DNA from: Paenibacillus hexagrammi | GTDB taxonomy: Bacteria; Bacillota; Bacilli; Paenibacillales; NBRC-103111 | Direction: 5' to 3' | Assembly: GCF_021513275.1 (NCBI RefSeq) | Contig: NZ_CP090978.1 | Location: 1,178,001 to 1,242,000 of the forward strand | DNA: 64,000 bases | Shown: piece after piece, positions 1-9,100 of the stretch | How the letters are laid out: every line of letters begins with the position of its first letter | Position numbering within the stretch: position 1 is the stretch's first letter | Program-made: the position numbers and the translations under genes | Notes under the pieces: generated by a model | What the model was told of the DNA's origin: nothing | The model's input: the letters and a program-made list of their open reading frames with translations, nothing else | The model's database searches: none

Positions 1-123
1 GAAAGACCACCCACTACCACGCCCGGGATTTTCTTGTCGCTAAAGGGAGTATGTTCATGTTGTTGTCGTTTCGTTCGTTATTAATATATAATATTAATAA
101 ATTAAAATAATTCTAATTAAGTA

Positions 124-151
124 TTGACTATCGGTGAATATTATTTATAAT
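124..151 (+). promoter_or_regulatory. Sigma-A type promoter of the flavoprotein gene
   Basis: TTGACT at 124-129 and a perfect TATAAT at 146-151 are separated by 16 bases in a very AT-rich stretch. The coding start is about 60 bases downstream. No gene is visible in bases 1-200. Confidence 0.65.
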
Positions 152-211
152 AATTATTAAATAATATCTAGTTTCATTAATTTGTAAAGATTCAGAAAGG
201 ATGTGACAGCC

Positions 212-1135
212 ATGTACGATGTCATTATCATCGGTGGAGGACCCGCGGGGGCATCCGCCGCCATATATACGGCAAGAGGGAATTTGAAGACACTGGTCAT
301 AGATAAGTCACCTAACGCTGGAGCACTGGCGATTACGCATAAGATTGCTAATTATCCGGGAGCACCTGGAGAAATGACGGGCAAAGAGCTGCTCGATATC
401 ATGAGAGGTCAGGCTCAGGGCTTCGGTGCTGAGTTTGTTCAGACGACGATCACTTCCGTGGATGTGGAAGGTGAGACCAAGTATGTCTTCACTGCTGATG
501 GTATGTATGAAGCCAAGTCTGTGATTGTTGCTACAGGGTCGAAGGGGCGCAATCGTATGCTGCCTGGTGAGGAGAATCTGCTAGGGCGCGGTGTGAGCAC
601 TTGTGCTACTTGTGACGGGGCTTTTTTCACAGGCAAGACGGTAGCTGTTATCGGAGACTCGGAGGAAGCTTTGGAGGAAGCGCAGGCACTTTCCAAGTTT
701 GTAGAGAAAATTTACTTTGTCATCCCGCGGCCTGAGCTTCAAGGTGTAGAGCATATGCCGGAGCTGTCTGGAACGGAGTTGCTTTATAAAACGAAAGCTT
801 TGGAAGTTGTCGGAGATAAGCAAGTGACAGGTTTGAAGGTACGTTCTGCCTCCGGTGCGGAAGAGGTGTTGGCGGTTGACGGTGTGTTTATCTTTTTGTC
901 AGGCAGCAAGCCAGGAACGGATTTCCTGCAAGATCAGGTGCCGCTGGATGCGGACGGCTTCATGATTCTTGATAGTTCTATGCAGTCTGCTGTCCCAGGT
1001 GTGTTCGGTGCAGGCGAGGTCAGAAGGACGCCGGTGAAGCAAGCGGTGGTAGCTGCTGCAGATGGTGCGATTGCGGCGATGGCCGTAGACAAGTATATTA
1101 ATAAAAGGGCTCAATTGATCCCGCAGTATAAATAA
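212..1135 (+). CDS. Thioredoxin-reductase-like FAD-dependent disulfide oxidoreductase
   Basis: A flavoprotein of about 307 residues that should pass electrons to a small thiol protein in the cytoplasm. The N-terminal FAD motif GGGPAG, the redox-active CATCDG (residues about 131-136) and a C-terminal GVFGAGEV FAD motif follow thioredoxin reductase order. The second nucleotide-binding region is atypical: it reads IGDSEEALEEA and then IPRPELQ, where NADPH-dependent enzymes have GGDSAxEEA and HRRxxxR, so the electron donor may not be NADPH (inference). I chose ATG 212 because AGAAAGG lies 11 bases upstream; a GTG at 203 would sit only 2 bases after it. It probably forms an operon with the glutaredoxin-like gene 32 bases downstream. 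Confidence 0.85.
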   Translation: MYDVIIIGGGPAGASAAIYTARGNLKTLVIDKSPNAGALAITHKIANYPGAPGEMTGKELLDIMRGQAQGFGAEFVQTTITSVDVEGETKYVFTADGMYEAKSVIVATGSKGRNRMLPGEENLLGRGVSTCATCDGAFFTGKTVAVIGDSEEALEEAQALSKFVEKIYFVIPRPELQGVEHMPELSGTELLYKTKALEVVGDKQVTGLKVRSASGAEEVLAVDGVFIFLSGSKPGTDFLQDQVPLDADGFMILDSSMQSAVPGVFGAGEVRRTPVKQAVVAAADGAIAAMAVDKYINKRAQLIPQYK

Positions 1136-1167
1136 TAAGTTCATATATAAAGGAGCTGCTTACACCC

Positions 1168-1407
1168 ATGTCTAATGTTATCGTTTATTCAAGCACGAAC
1201 TGCCCTTACTGCCAACAGTTGAAGAAATATTTAACCGAGCAGAATGTAACATTCGAAGAAAGAAATATCGATCTAAATGATCAATACGGCCAAGAGCTGC
1301 ACGATATGGGAATGATGTCGCTTCCGGTTACTGTCATTGGGGAGCATAAGATTCTTGGCATGAATGTAACCAAGCTGAAAAAAGCGTTAGCTGAGCTTTC
1401 TGCTTAA
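1168..1407 (+). CDS. Glutaredoxin/NrdH-like thiol-disulfide protein
   Basis: A 79-residue single-domain thioredoxin-fold protein. The CPYC active site is at residues 12-15, and LPVTVIG carries the cis-proline expected in glutaredoxins and NrdH proteins. AAAGGAG precedes the ATG. Its position right after a thioredoxin-reductase-like flavoprotein suggests that the flavoprotein, not glutathione, reduces it, as in NrdH-type systems. No ribonucleotide reductase gene is nearby, so the final substrate is unknown. A terminator follows within 40 bases. Confidence 0.88.
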   Translation: MSNVIVYSSTNCPYCQQLKKYLTEQNVTFEERNIDLNDQYGQELHDMGMMSLPVTVIGEHKILGMNVTKLKKALAELSA

Positions 1408-1443
1408 TAGGGAAGCTGAATTTCAATAAGAGGCTCTACCTAT

Positions 1444-1478
1444 AAAAGCCATGACCTGTCAACGGGTTGTGGCTTTTT
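1444..1478 (+). terminator. Rho-independent terminator after the redox pair
   Basis: The arms AAAAGCCA and TGGCTTTT, extended by TGACC opposite GGGTT, close a short loop, and the 3' arm ends in five T. It closes the two-gene unit. Confidence 0.85.
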
Positions 1479-1736
1479 ACATAGTACAGCGGGAATTTAA
1501 TAATTTGGAGCTCCACGCAAAATATCGGAACGGAATTAGCTTAGAAGCTAAGGCTCAGCTTGAGTGGTACTTTTGACCTATCAGCAATAGTAGCATTGCC
1601 GAGATGAATCGAAGGCAGCTTTGGAGGTACAGCCAAACTTGATGACTGTGTCTCATGTACAGAATAAATGCGTAGAAGTGACTCTCAGCTCTATGATAAA
1701 ATGTTGCTATTACACAGTTGGAAAGTAGGAAAGAAG
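1479..1736. other. Intergenic stretch before galE
   Basis: No coding region is supported here. An in-frame extension of galE runs back to an ATG at 1668, but it has no ribosome-binding site and adds residues that UDP-glucose epimerases lack. No convincing promoter was found. Confidence 0.5.
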
Positions 1737-2762
1737 ATGGCGATATTAGTAACCGGCGGAGCGGGCTATATTGGCAGTCATACGTGCGTGGAGCTGCTTG
1801 ATCGAGGATATGAAGTAGTAGTCGTGGATAACTTGTCTAATAGCAGCATGGCATCCTTAGAGCGAATTCAGGAGCTTACGGGAAAGACGCTTACCTTTTA
1901 CGAAGCTGATTTACTCCATAAGGAGAAGCTGGTCCGTATTTTTGAGGAGAATACGATCGATGCCGTGATTCATTTTGCTGGGTATAAAGCGGTTGGAGAA
2001 TCGGTACAAGTGCCCCTGAGCTATTATCACAATAACATGACGGGGACGCTTATTCTTTGTGAAGTGATGCGTCAGTTCGGTGTAAAGAGAATGGTATTCA
2101 GCTCCTCTGCTACCGTCTATGCGCCGGCAGAATCGGGTCCGATCTCTGAGGATTTTCCGCTAGGGGCTTCTAATCCGTATGGACGAACGAAGCTAATGAT
2201 CGAAGAGATTCTGCGGGATCTGGCTATCTCTGATAGAGAATGGAGCATCAGTCTGCTTCGTTATTTTAATCCGGTTGGAGCTCATGCCAGCGGCCGAATC
2301 GGCGAGGACCCGAGCGGTATTCCTAACAACCTGACTCCTTACATTACTCAAGTGGCTGTAGGCAAGCTGAAGGAGCTTCGTGTGTTCGGAGGCGACTATC
2401 CGACTCAGGATGGGACAGGTGTCAGGGATTACATCCATGTGGTTGACCTTGCGCTAGGGCATTTGAAGGCCATTGAGAAGGTTATGCGATCTACAGGAGT
2501 GGACGCTTATAATCTGGGAACCGGGAATGGATGCAGCGTTCTTGAGATGATTAGAGCTTTTGAAAAAGCGACAGAAACATCCATCCCATATACGATTGTA
2601 GACCGGAGACCCGGTGATATTGCAGTTTGCTATGCGAATCCGTCCAAAGCGCAGCGTGAGCTGGGATGGAAAGCGGAAAAAGGCATTGATGAAATGTGTA
2701 GGGATGCATGGAGATGGCAGCGGAACAATCCAAATGGATATAAAGATCCTGTGAAGCTCTAA
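1737..2762 (+). CDS. galE: UDP-glucose 4-epimerase
   Basis: Interconverts UDP-glucose and UDP-galactose, feeding galactose catabolism and cell-surface glycans. The 341-residue product is a full-length extended short-chain dehydrogenase: the NAD-binding GGAGYIGS is at the N-terminus, SSSATVY carries the catalytic Ser/Thr, and YGRTK supplies the YxxxK catalytic pair. The substrate-domain motif [10 protein letters not shown] is typical of GalE. I chose ATG 1737, preceded by AGGA at a 7-base spacing, because the Rossmann strand begins immediately after it. It stands alone, with no other Leloir genes beside it. Confidence 0.93.
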   Translation: MAILVTGGAGYIGSHTCVELLDRGYEVVVVDNLSNSSMASLERIQELTGKTLTFYEADLLHKEKLVRIFEENTIDAVIHFAGYKAVGESVQVPLSYYHNNMTGTLILCEVMRQFGVKRMVFSSSATVYAPAESGPISEDFPLGASNPYGRTKLMIEEILRDLAISDREWSISLLRYFNPVGAHASGRIGEDPSGIPNNLTPYITQVAVGKLKELRVFGGDYPTQDGTGVRDYIHVVDLALGHLKAIEKVMRSTGVDAYNLGTGNGCSVLEMIRAFEKATETSIPYTIVDRRPGDIAVCYANPSKAQRELGWKAEKGIDEMCRDAWRWQRNNPNGYKDPVKL

Positions 2763-2864
2763 AAAATAGGGGAAGTGAGTGCAGAGGAGATGTCGTGAAA
2801 TGAAGGGATTACAAGTGTGATTTGCGAATCCTATGAGAGATTACACCTAGGGGGAATAGCTCAT

Positions 2865-3689
2865 ATGACGACATCCAGCACTTTACTACAAAAGATAGTA
2901 GAAATTATCCCTATTCTACTGCAATCTGCGCCTGTGGAGCTTTCTATAGCGATAGCGGATAAGGAGAAATTTATTGCATATTTCCCGAGTCCGACGCTGA
3001 ATCTACATATCAAGCCGGGACAGAAAATCGATCCAAACGAACCGATGCATGTCATTGTGAATCAGAATAAAACGGTCGAAATGGACGTGCCGGCTGAAGT
3101 ATTCGGTATTGATTTTACAACGAAGGGAATGCCGATCGTAGAGGATGGGCGGGTCGTTGGCGGTATTGGAATTGGTCACCGCAAGCAAAATGAACGCGAG
3201 TTAATGAATATCTCGGAGCAAATCGTACGCGCGCTGTCTCAAGCGACGAGCGGTCTTTCTTCCCTCAATACGGACTCCTCCTCACTCGCCGAATTAAGCA
3301 AGCATCTCATGACACAATCTCAAGCATCTAGTGAAGATATGAAGAAAACGGATGAGGTCTTGGCCTTTATCCGGCATGTCGCGGGTCAGACGAATTTGCT
3401 GGGTCTCAATGCAGCGATTGAAGCAGCCAGAGCCGGTGAACTTGGACGAGGCTTTGGCGTTGTAGCTAACGAAATCCGAAAGCTCTCTCAAGACACGATG
3501 GCGTCCGCTGAGAAAATTCAAGGAATACTGACAAATATACGCGATACGACCAATCAAATCAGCAGTACCATTATGAAAATCCATGCTATCGGTCAGCAGC
3601 AGGTCGCATCAACGAAGGACATTCACACTTTTATGGAAGAGATTGAACAGATGTCCAAGAAGCTGAATGAGTACGCTGGACAGTTATAA
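2865..3689 (+). CDS. Soluble methyl-accepting chemotaxis protein (YfmS-like)
   Basis: A cytoplasmic chemoreceptor of 274 residues with no membrane segment. Residues 1 to about 120 form a small sensor domain; the rest is a coiled coil with the conserved receptor hairpin tip around [15 protein letters not shown] followed by [10 protein letters not shown], the CheA/CheW contact region. Size and layout match the short soluble transducers of Bacilli such as YfmS. The start at 2865 is preceded by AGGGGGA at a 9-base spacing. The ligand cannot be told from sequence. There is no clear terminator after it. Confidence 0.88.
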   Translation: MTTSSTLLQKIVEIIPILLQSAPVELSIAIADKEKFIAYFPSPTLNLHIKPGQKIDPNEPMHVIVNQNKTVEMDVPAEVFGIDFTTKGMPIVEDGRVVGGIGIGHRKQNERELMNISEQIVRALSQATSGLSSLNTDSSSLAELSKHLMTQSQASSEDMKKTDEVLAFIRHVAGQTNLLGLNAAIEAARAGELGRGFGVVANEIRKLSQDTMASAEKIQGILTNIRDTTNQISSTIMKIHAIGQQQVASTKDIHTFMEEIEQMSKKLNEYAGQL

Positions 3690-3724
3690 CTGAAAAAGAG
3701 GTAAATGAAAGTCTCCTAAATGAA

Positions 3725-3770
3725 TTGACATTCATTCTTTGATAGTCAATGATAATAAAGAGAGTCATAC
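3725..3770 (+). promoter_or_regulatory. Possible promoter with a weak Fur-like element
   Basis: TTGACA at 3725-3730 is followed after 20 bases by GATAAT. The AT-rich TGATAGTCAATGATAAT around it loosely resembles an iron-type GATAAT repeat. The spacer is longer than ideal, so both readings are tentative. Confidence 0.25.
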
Positions 3771-3794
3771 ACTTTGAATCAGGAGGCTTCGCTC

Positions 3795-4022
3795 ATGATG
3801 ACTATGGAGATGATCAAGGAAAAGCATCAATTTATCGTATCTGAAAAAGTGAGCATGGATAACGCAAATGGGCTCTTGGCAAAGATGAAGGAGAAGCTGA
3901 TTGCCGAGAATGAGCTTACATCGGAAGAGGAGCTTACCTTTGTTGCGTATGCTTTCAAACAGGAAAATATGTTCGTGCTTGCTGCCGATCGGAATGAAGG
4001 CGCTATGAGCGAAAAGGCCTAA
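3795..4022 (+). CDS. Small hypothetical cytoplasmic protein
   Basis: A 75-residue acidic, helical protein that I cannot assign to a family. A perfect AGGAGG lies 8 bases before ATG 3795; an upstream TTG at 3774 would be placed before this site and is less likely. The product has no membrane segment and no Cys. It has its own terminator at 4109-4141, which supports a real monocistronic gene. Confidence 0.7.
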   Translation: MMTMEMIKEKHQFIVSEKVSMDNANGLLAKMKEKLIAENELTSEEELTFVAYAFKQENMFVLAADRNEGAMSEKA

Positions 4023-4048
4023 CGATCGATCGTAAAAATTTGAGTGTG

Positions 4049-4063
4049 AATGTAAGCGCTATA
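4049..4063 (+). promoter_or_regulatory. Imperfect cre-like site
   Basis: ATGTAAGCGCTATAT matches the CcpA cre consensus in its first half and GCG centre but ends in AT instead of CA. It lies 130 bases upstream of the small membrane protein gene and shares 11 bases with the perfect cre site at 17895. Confidence 0.25.
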
Positions 4064-4108
4064 TGGAATGGGGAAGTAAATTTAGTTCGTGAAGGTATCA
4101 CGATGAAG

Positions 4109-4141
4109 AAGAGACAGTCTCGGTTGAGGCTTGTCTCTTTT
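4109..4141 (+). terminator. Rho-independent terminator
   Basis: AAGAGACA and TGTCTCTT close the outer stem, and GTCTC with GAGGC (G-U pair included) closes the inner stem, followed by a T-run. It ends the small gene at 3795. Confidence 0.75.
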
Positions 4142-4192
4142 GCGTTATAATAGAAGCGAATGAAATGAGTAAGAAGGGTTGAGGCTATCAGG

Positions 4193-4456
4193 ATGCAGTC
4201 GATTGCAGATAAAGTATTCATGGGGTCGCTGATTTTGTTAATGATCTCTGTCGTGATCAGCGGCATCGGGTTTCAGTTCTTGAATGGGCGTTCTCAAGAT
4301 TCAGATGAAACAGAAGGCGAAGCCGGTGGGAACAGCTCACGGAAAAGAGCGATGATGGAAAAACAGGATAAGAGCTTGCGCAGGCTTGGCAGATCGTATC
4401 TACTCTGGATTTCACTTGCGGGCATCGTTATTTCGATCGTGTTATCGTATCTGTAG
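4193..4456 (+). CDS. Small two-TM membrane protein
   Basis: An 87-residue protein with a hydrophobic segment at about residues 10-28, a charged middle rich in Glu and Lys, and a second hydrophobic segment at about 70-86. This predicts a hairpin in the cytoplasmic membrane. I do not recognise the family. GAGG lies 8 bases before the ATG, and a strong terminator follows, which supports a real gene. Confidence 0.7.
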   Translation: MQSIADKVFMGSLILLMISVVISGIGFQFLNGRSQDSDETEGEAGGNSSRKRAMMEKQDKSLRRLGRSYLLWISLAGIVISIVLSYL

Positions 4457-4460
4457 GTTC

Positions 4461-4487
4461 AAGCTCGGCTTCTATGCCGGGCTTTTT
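4461..4487 (+). terminator. Rho-independent terminator
   Basis: The nine-base arms AAGCTCGGC and GCCGGGCTT pair fully (one G-U) around a 5-base loop and lead into five T. Confidence 0.85.
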
Positions 4488-4564
4488 GACCTTATAAGAA
4501 TGTTTAGGTTCTTACAGTGCAAAATCATCTAGAATATCAATCTAATCGGCAAATCGGCTAATCG

Positions 4565-4582
4565 ACCTTGTTCTAACAAGGT
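4565..4582. repeat. Perfect 8-bp inverted repeat, possible operator
   Basis: ACCTTGTT and AACAAGGT flank a two-base centre. There is no T-run, so it is not a terminator. It lies about 180 bases before the methyltransferase start and could bind a dimeric regulator. Otherwise 4490-4750 holds only AT-rich sequence. Confidence 0.35.
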
Positions 4583-4751
4583 TGACCAGCTTGGTAAAGC
4601 CGCAAAGGAGGTTTATCTGCATAGAATCATTATAGGTAATAACTATAAACGATAGAGTTTATAAGTATTAGAAATTATAAATGATCGGCGTATAATGAAA
4701 GCAACAACGAAAAGAGCTGGCATCAATGCTAGAGGAAGGCAGGGATGTAGA

Positions 4752-5525
4752 ATGAGTGAATCGTTTCAAAATAACTGGAAGGCTGAGCAGTATGATGCTC
4801 AGATGAGCTTTGTTTCCAGCTTCGGCCAGAGCGCGCTCGCGCTGCTCGCGCCGCAGCCAGGCGAACGCATCCTCGATGTCGGATGCGGCACGGGAGACCT
4901 CGCCGCCGAGCTTGCCAGGCTCGGCGCAGAGCCAACAGGCATCGACTCCTCTGTGTCGATGATCGAGCAGGCCCGGACGAAGTACCCGGGCCTGGACTTC
5001 GCGGTGGCGGACGCGACCGCCTACCGCAGCCCGCGCCGCTTCGACGGCGTCTTCTCCAATGCAGCTCTGCATTGGATCAAGCCGCCGGAAGCGGCTGTAA
5101 AGACCGTCCGCGCTGCGCTGCGGACGGGAGGGCGCTTTGCCGCCGAATTTGGCGGCAAGGGCAACATCGCCGCGATCGAAGAGGCAGTCGCGGCAGAGCT
5201 TCACAGCCTGGGAATCGATGCCCAGGCGCGCAATCCGTGGTATTTCCCGAGTATCGGGGAATATACCACGCTGCTGGAGGCGCACGGCTTCCGGGTTGCG
5301 TGCGCGGAGCATTTTGACCGCCCGACGAAGCTGACGGGCGGGGAGAAGGGCATGCGGGTGTGGATCGACACCTTCGCGGATTTTTTCTTCGAGGGTGTAT
5401 CTCCCGAAGACAAAGAGCATGTCCTTAGCCGCGTAGAAGAGCGGCTAAGACCTCGCTTGTACGAGGAGGGGGCATGGACCGCGGACTACGTAAGGATTCG
5501 CATCTTGGCCTATTTGGAGTCTTGA
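4752..5525 (+). CDS. Class I SAM-dependent methyltransferase
   Basis: A 257-residue cytoplasmic enzyme that transfers a methyl group from S-adenosylmethionine. Motif I reads LDVGCGTGDLA, an acidic GIDSS ends strand 2, and FSNAALHWI is the motif seen in trans-aconitate/malonyl-type methyltransferases. The substrate is not determinable. ATG 4752 has AGGG 7 bases upstream. The gene body is visibly much richer in GC than all neighbours (long runs of GCG, CGC and GGC codons), which hints at acquisition from a high-GC donor. Confidence 0.85.
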   Translation: MSESFQNNWKAEQYDAQMSFVSSFGQSALALLAPQPGERILDVGCGTGDLAAELARLGAEPTGIDSSVSMIEQARTKYPGLDFAVADATAYRSPRRFDGVFSNAALHWIKPPEAAVKTVRAALRTGGRFAAEFGGKGNIAAIEEAVAAELHSLGIDAQARNPWYFPSIGEYTTLLEAHGFRVACAEHFDRPTKLTGGEKGMRVWIDTFADFFFEGVSPEDKEHVLSRVEERLRPRLYEEGAWTADYVRIRILAYLES

Positions 5526-5844
5526 ACAAACACAAGCTATACGTATGCGCCCCACTTTGCAGTAACATAAAAAGCGTGTTTCAACTTGCTGAATATACAC
5601 GACTGCAACATGCTGCAGATTGTCGATCAGCGAAGTGGACTGCCAGCTTCCATATCTTTTCTCCGATCCGTGCAATGGCGATATCGTATTTCTCGATGGA
5701 AACAAGGAATTCAGCTTCTCTGAAAATTTTTGAGCCATCCGCTACACTTGCTCGAATGTCTCAGGTACGTCTACGCCAGGCCGCAGCGTATTTCCTCAAT
5801 TTCTGTTAGCAATCAGCAATCCATAAATGCTTCTTGAATAAATG
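5526..5844. other. Non-coding stretch, possibly a degraded gene
   Basis: Between the methyltransferase and the next terminator no intact gene is supported. On the minus strand one frame reads coding-like segments (including EFLVSIEKYDIAIARIGEK) interrupted by stops near 5760 and 5610. This could be the remnant of an unidentified gene transcribed leftwards. Open frames on either strand lack ribosome-binding sites. Confidence 0.3.
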
Positions 5845-5892
5845 AAAGCACTCTTTTCTCTGCCAGTCAGAGAAGGAGTGCTTTATTTTTTT
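5845..5892 (+). terminator. Strong long-stem terminator
   Basis: AAAGCACTC and GAGTGCTTT, with TTTCTCTG opposite CAGAGAA, form a stem of about 17 bp followed by seven T. It isolates the glycoside hydrolase transcription unit from upstream reading. Confidence 0.85.
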
Positions 5893-6029
5893 GTGTCGAA
5901 TCAGGAGTACACTTTCCTATTTCGGCAAAATATACACAAAGGGCACTTGAATAACAGCATTTCAATCTAAAATTAATTAAAAATTTAAAAAATGAGAAAA
6001 AAAATTTAAACGAAATTTCAAAATTATCA

Positions 6030-6058
6030 TTGACCTTTTGCTAAAAAGTTATTACATT
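6030..6058 (+). promoter_or_regulatory. Sigma-A promoter of the glycoside hydrolase
   Basis: TTGACC and TACATT are separated by exactly 17 bases, 85 bases before the coding start, inside an A-rich stretch that could act as an UP element. Confidence 0.6.
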
Positions 6059-6071
6059 AAAGTAAATAGAA

Positions 6072-6116
6072 GCTAATTGTTAGCATAACAAACTAATGCT
6101 GCAGCAAATGTTAGTT
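6072..6116. promoter_or_regulatory. Two nested inverted repeats, likely operator region
   Basis: GCTAA-TTG-TTAGC at 6072-6084 and a wider repeat with arms AACTAA and TTAGTT at 6091-6116, centred on CTGCAG, lie between the -10 box and the ribosome-binding site. Their place downstream of the start point fits repression by a sugar-responsive LacI- or GntR-type regulator (inference). No such regulator is encoded next to it. Confidence 0.45.
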
Positions 6117-6142
6117 CGAACCTACATATGGAGGATGAACAG

Positions 6143-9100
6143 ATGAACTCTTTGATTGTTTTTTATGATCCTACTTTCCCTTATGAGGGAGTTAGACCTG
6201 ACGAGCAGCAACTGGCTGAACTTGCCAGCACTGGACGCCTTGTAACGGCGGATGAGCTTGCAGATGCTTTAACCAGTGCTGAAGTGCTCGTTCACTTGCA
6301 CGGCAGATATTTTCCTAAAGCTGCTTGGGGCGCCATTGAGGCACTTGTTAGCAGAGGCAAGGGGCTTGTTCATATCGGCAGCGCGCCGTTTAAAGTTCCG
6401 GTGTTTCGAGGAAATGACGGCTGGGAGCAGGAAGCTGAGCAGACCACCTATCATCAAAAGCTGCAAATTCACGAGATGCTGCCCGTTGATCCCTCTCCAA
6501 TTGCACGTTATGCCGCATTAACGGAGCTTCCACTGCTGGCAGGAAAAGAAGCGGCTTTCTCTATTCAACCTACTGTAGGGCTTGCTCTTCATGTGACTCG
6601 CGCTGACGATCAGCCAGGCCAAATAGGCTCCAGCGGTCCGATGGATGCCCACATTCTTCCGCTTCTCAAAGGGATTTCGGAGGATGGTAGAGAAGTTGCG
6701 GCTCCGATCGTGCTTCTTGAGAATACGAAAGGTGACTTTTCAGGGGGCCGCTGGATTCTAGCCAACCTGCTGACAGACGAGACGTTCTGGAGCCAAGACG
6801 GCGCAGCAATGCTAGCGGAATGGGCTGCTTTCGTTCAAAGGGGAGTCACTGAGATTTGGTTCAAGCCGAATTACGCTTGTTACGATCCAGGCGACCGTGC
6901 AGCTTTAACCATACAGCTGCAAACCTTGACGCATCGGACGGAGGAATCCGTTAACGCTAATCGTTCGTGGACCTTCGAGGTAGCAGTGTATAAGGAAAGT
7001 ATTTCGGAGCCGATCTGGTCGACAAAAGCTCAAATGAACGCATCCCGTGAGCTCTCCTACAAGCGATTCCAGGTTCCGGTTGACCTGGAGGCAGGATTTT
7101 ATACAGCGGAATGCCGTGCTGTTGCCGATACAGGGGAAGTTCGAACTTTCCGCCAAGGCTTCTGGGGCTATGATGCGGAGCTGCTTCGTCAAGGGGAGTT
7201 CATGTCGTGCGACCGTGATTATATGATCAAAGACGGGCGTCCTCTTCCTATTGTAGGCATGACCTATATGACTAGTGACGTAGCGCGGAAATTTTTGTTT
7301 ATGCCTAATGTGTCGGTATGGGATAAAGATATTGCCCAGATGGCGAAGGCTGGCATCAACCTGATTCGTACGGGAATTTGGTCCGCATGGCGTCAAGTGA
7401 TGTTTGTTGACGGACATCCGTACGAAGAAGTGCTTCGCGCGATTGATGCTTTTATTTTGACTGCGAAAAAACATGATATTGAAGTAACCTTTAATTTCTT
7501 CGCCTTTACTCCGGAAGCATGGGAAGGTGTGAATCCGTACTTAGATCCAAGAAGCGTAGAGGCGCAGAAGCGATTTATTTCTGCTGTGGTGTCCCGCCAT
7601 GCCGAAACGACGAATGTGCATTGGGATTTGATTAACGAGCCGTCTATGTTCAATCCTGACAAGCCGTTCGCAGGTCCTCAATCGGCTCATGACAAATTCG
7701 AACAGCAAGCGTTCGTTGCGTGGCTAGAAGAGCGTCATGGCGACATTCGCAAGCTTCAGGAGCGTTGGAATATGTCGCCTGCGGAGCTTCCTGATTTCAC
7801 TAGTGTGCGCCTGCCTGATGCTTCCGAGATGAACATGAACACCACGGAGACGCTCGAAAAGAAAGGTTCGCCGTGGTTGGATTACACCTTGTTCACGATG
7901 GAGATGCACAACCGCTGGGCTCATGAGCTGATTGCCACGATCCGCAGCATCAATCCGAAGCAGCTCGCTACTGTCGGTCAAGATGAAGGCTTGGGCGCTC
8001 AACGTCCATCGCCTTTCTTCTACGCGGAGGCTGTCGATTACACGACGGTGCACTCCTGGTGGCTGATGGATCAGCTCGTCTGGGACGGTATCTTCTCCAA
8101 GGCGCCGGATAAGCCGAATCTGATCCAAGAAACGGGAATCATGTACGTGGAGACGCCTGACGGCCGGGCCAAGCGTTCCGAGCTTGAGCTTCGCAATATT
8201 TTGGAGCGCAAATATGCGTATTCCTTCTCCACAGGCGGAGCAGGTGCCGTACAATGGATCTGGAATATTAACTTTTATATGAACAATATTAACGAATCGC
8301 ATATCGGAGCTTTGCGCGCAGACGGCACAGAGAAGCCGGAGGCGGATGTTTCGTATGACTTTGGTTCTTTTATGGGAGAGATCCGCGACCTCTTTGCCGG
8401 CAGAAAGCTGGAGGAAGTAGCTGTCGTGTTCCCGTACTCCAACGATTTCTCGACCAGAAAGCTGGCGTTTGACGCGACTTCCAAGCTGACCAGAACCCTT
8501 GCTTATGAAATGAATGTTCCCTTCCGCGGGCTTGGTGAGTATCATTTGGAATCGCTGGAGCAAGATGCGCCTAAGCTTATTATTGTACCAAGTGCTCATA
8601 ATTTTAGCGGCGCTGCGCTGGAAAAGCTAACGAATCACGTGAAGCATAACGGCGGTACGCTGCTCTTCACTGGTCCGCTGGGATTGGATGAGTACTGGAC
8701 GCCGCGGGCTAGATTAACGGATGTAATTGGCGATACAGTGCTTAGCAACGTGCTTCGCGAGGAGCTTATGGAAGTAGAAGGCAAGCGATATCCGGTATCC
8801 TTTGGCGGAGCTCGAATTGCTCAAGCTAACAAGGAGATTTCCTTATCCGACAGTGCGGGCGGTTCGCAGATTAGCCAGGTTAATCGTTATGCACTAGGCC
8901 AAGGGCAGCTCATCTGGTGTCCGCTTCCGGTAGAGCTTAACGAACGCAGCGAAGCTTTAATTTCACTCTATACCTATGCGCTGCAGCAGGCAGGAGTGGA
9001 GGCGGAGCTGGAATGGACTCAAGGCGGAGAATGGCCGGGACTGTACGGCCGCAAGCTTAGCTTTAACGAAGGAGCATTATTCATCTTCGTGTCGGAGTTT

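Noticed and set aside
4668..5420. A 250-codon minus-strand frame opposite the methyltransferase
   Set aside because: High GC lowers stop frequency in all frames; the product is Arg-rich without motifs and has no ribosome-binding site.
5474..5809. A 111-codon plus-strand frame after the methyltransferase
   Set aside because: Starts inside the methyltransferase, lacks a ribosome-binding site and has no recognisable composition; the minus strand reads slightly better as a remnant.
7724..8599. A 291-codon minus-strand frame inside the glycoside hydrolase
   Set aside because: Shadow frame: it covers the catalytic barrel of a clear plus-strand enzyme and has no family motif.
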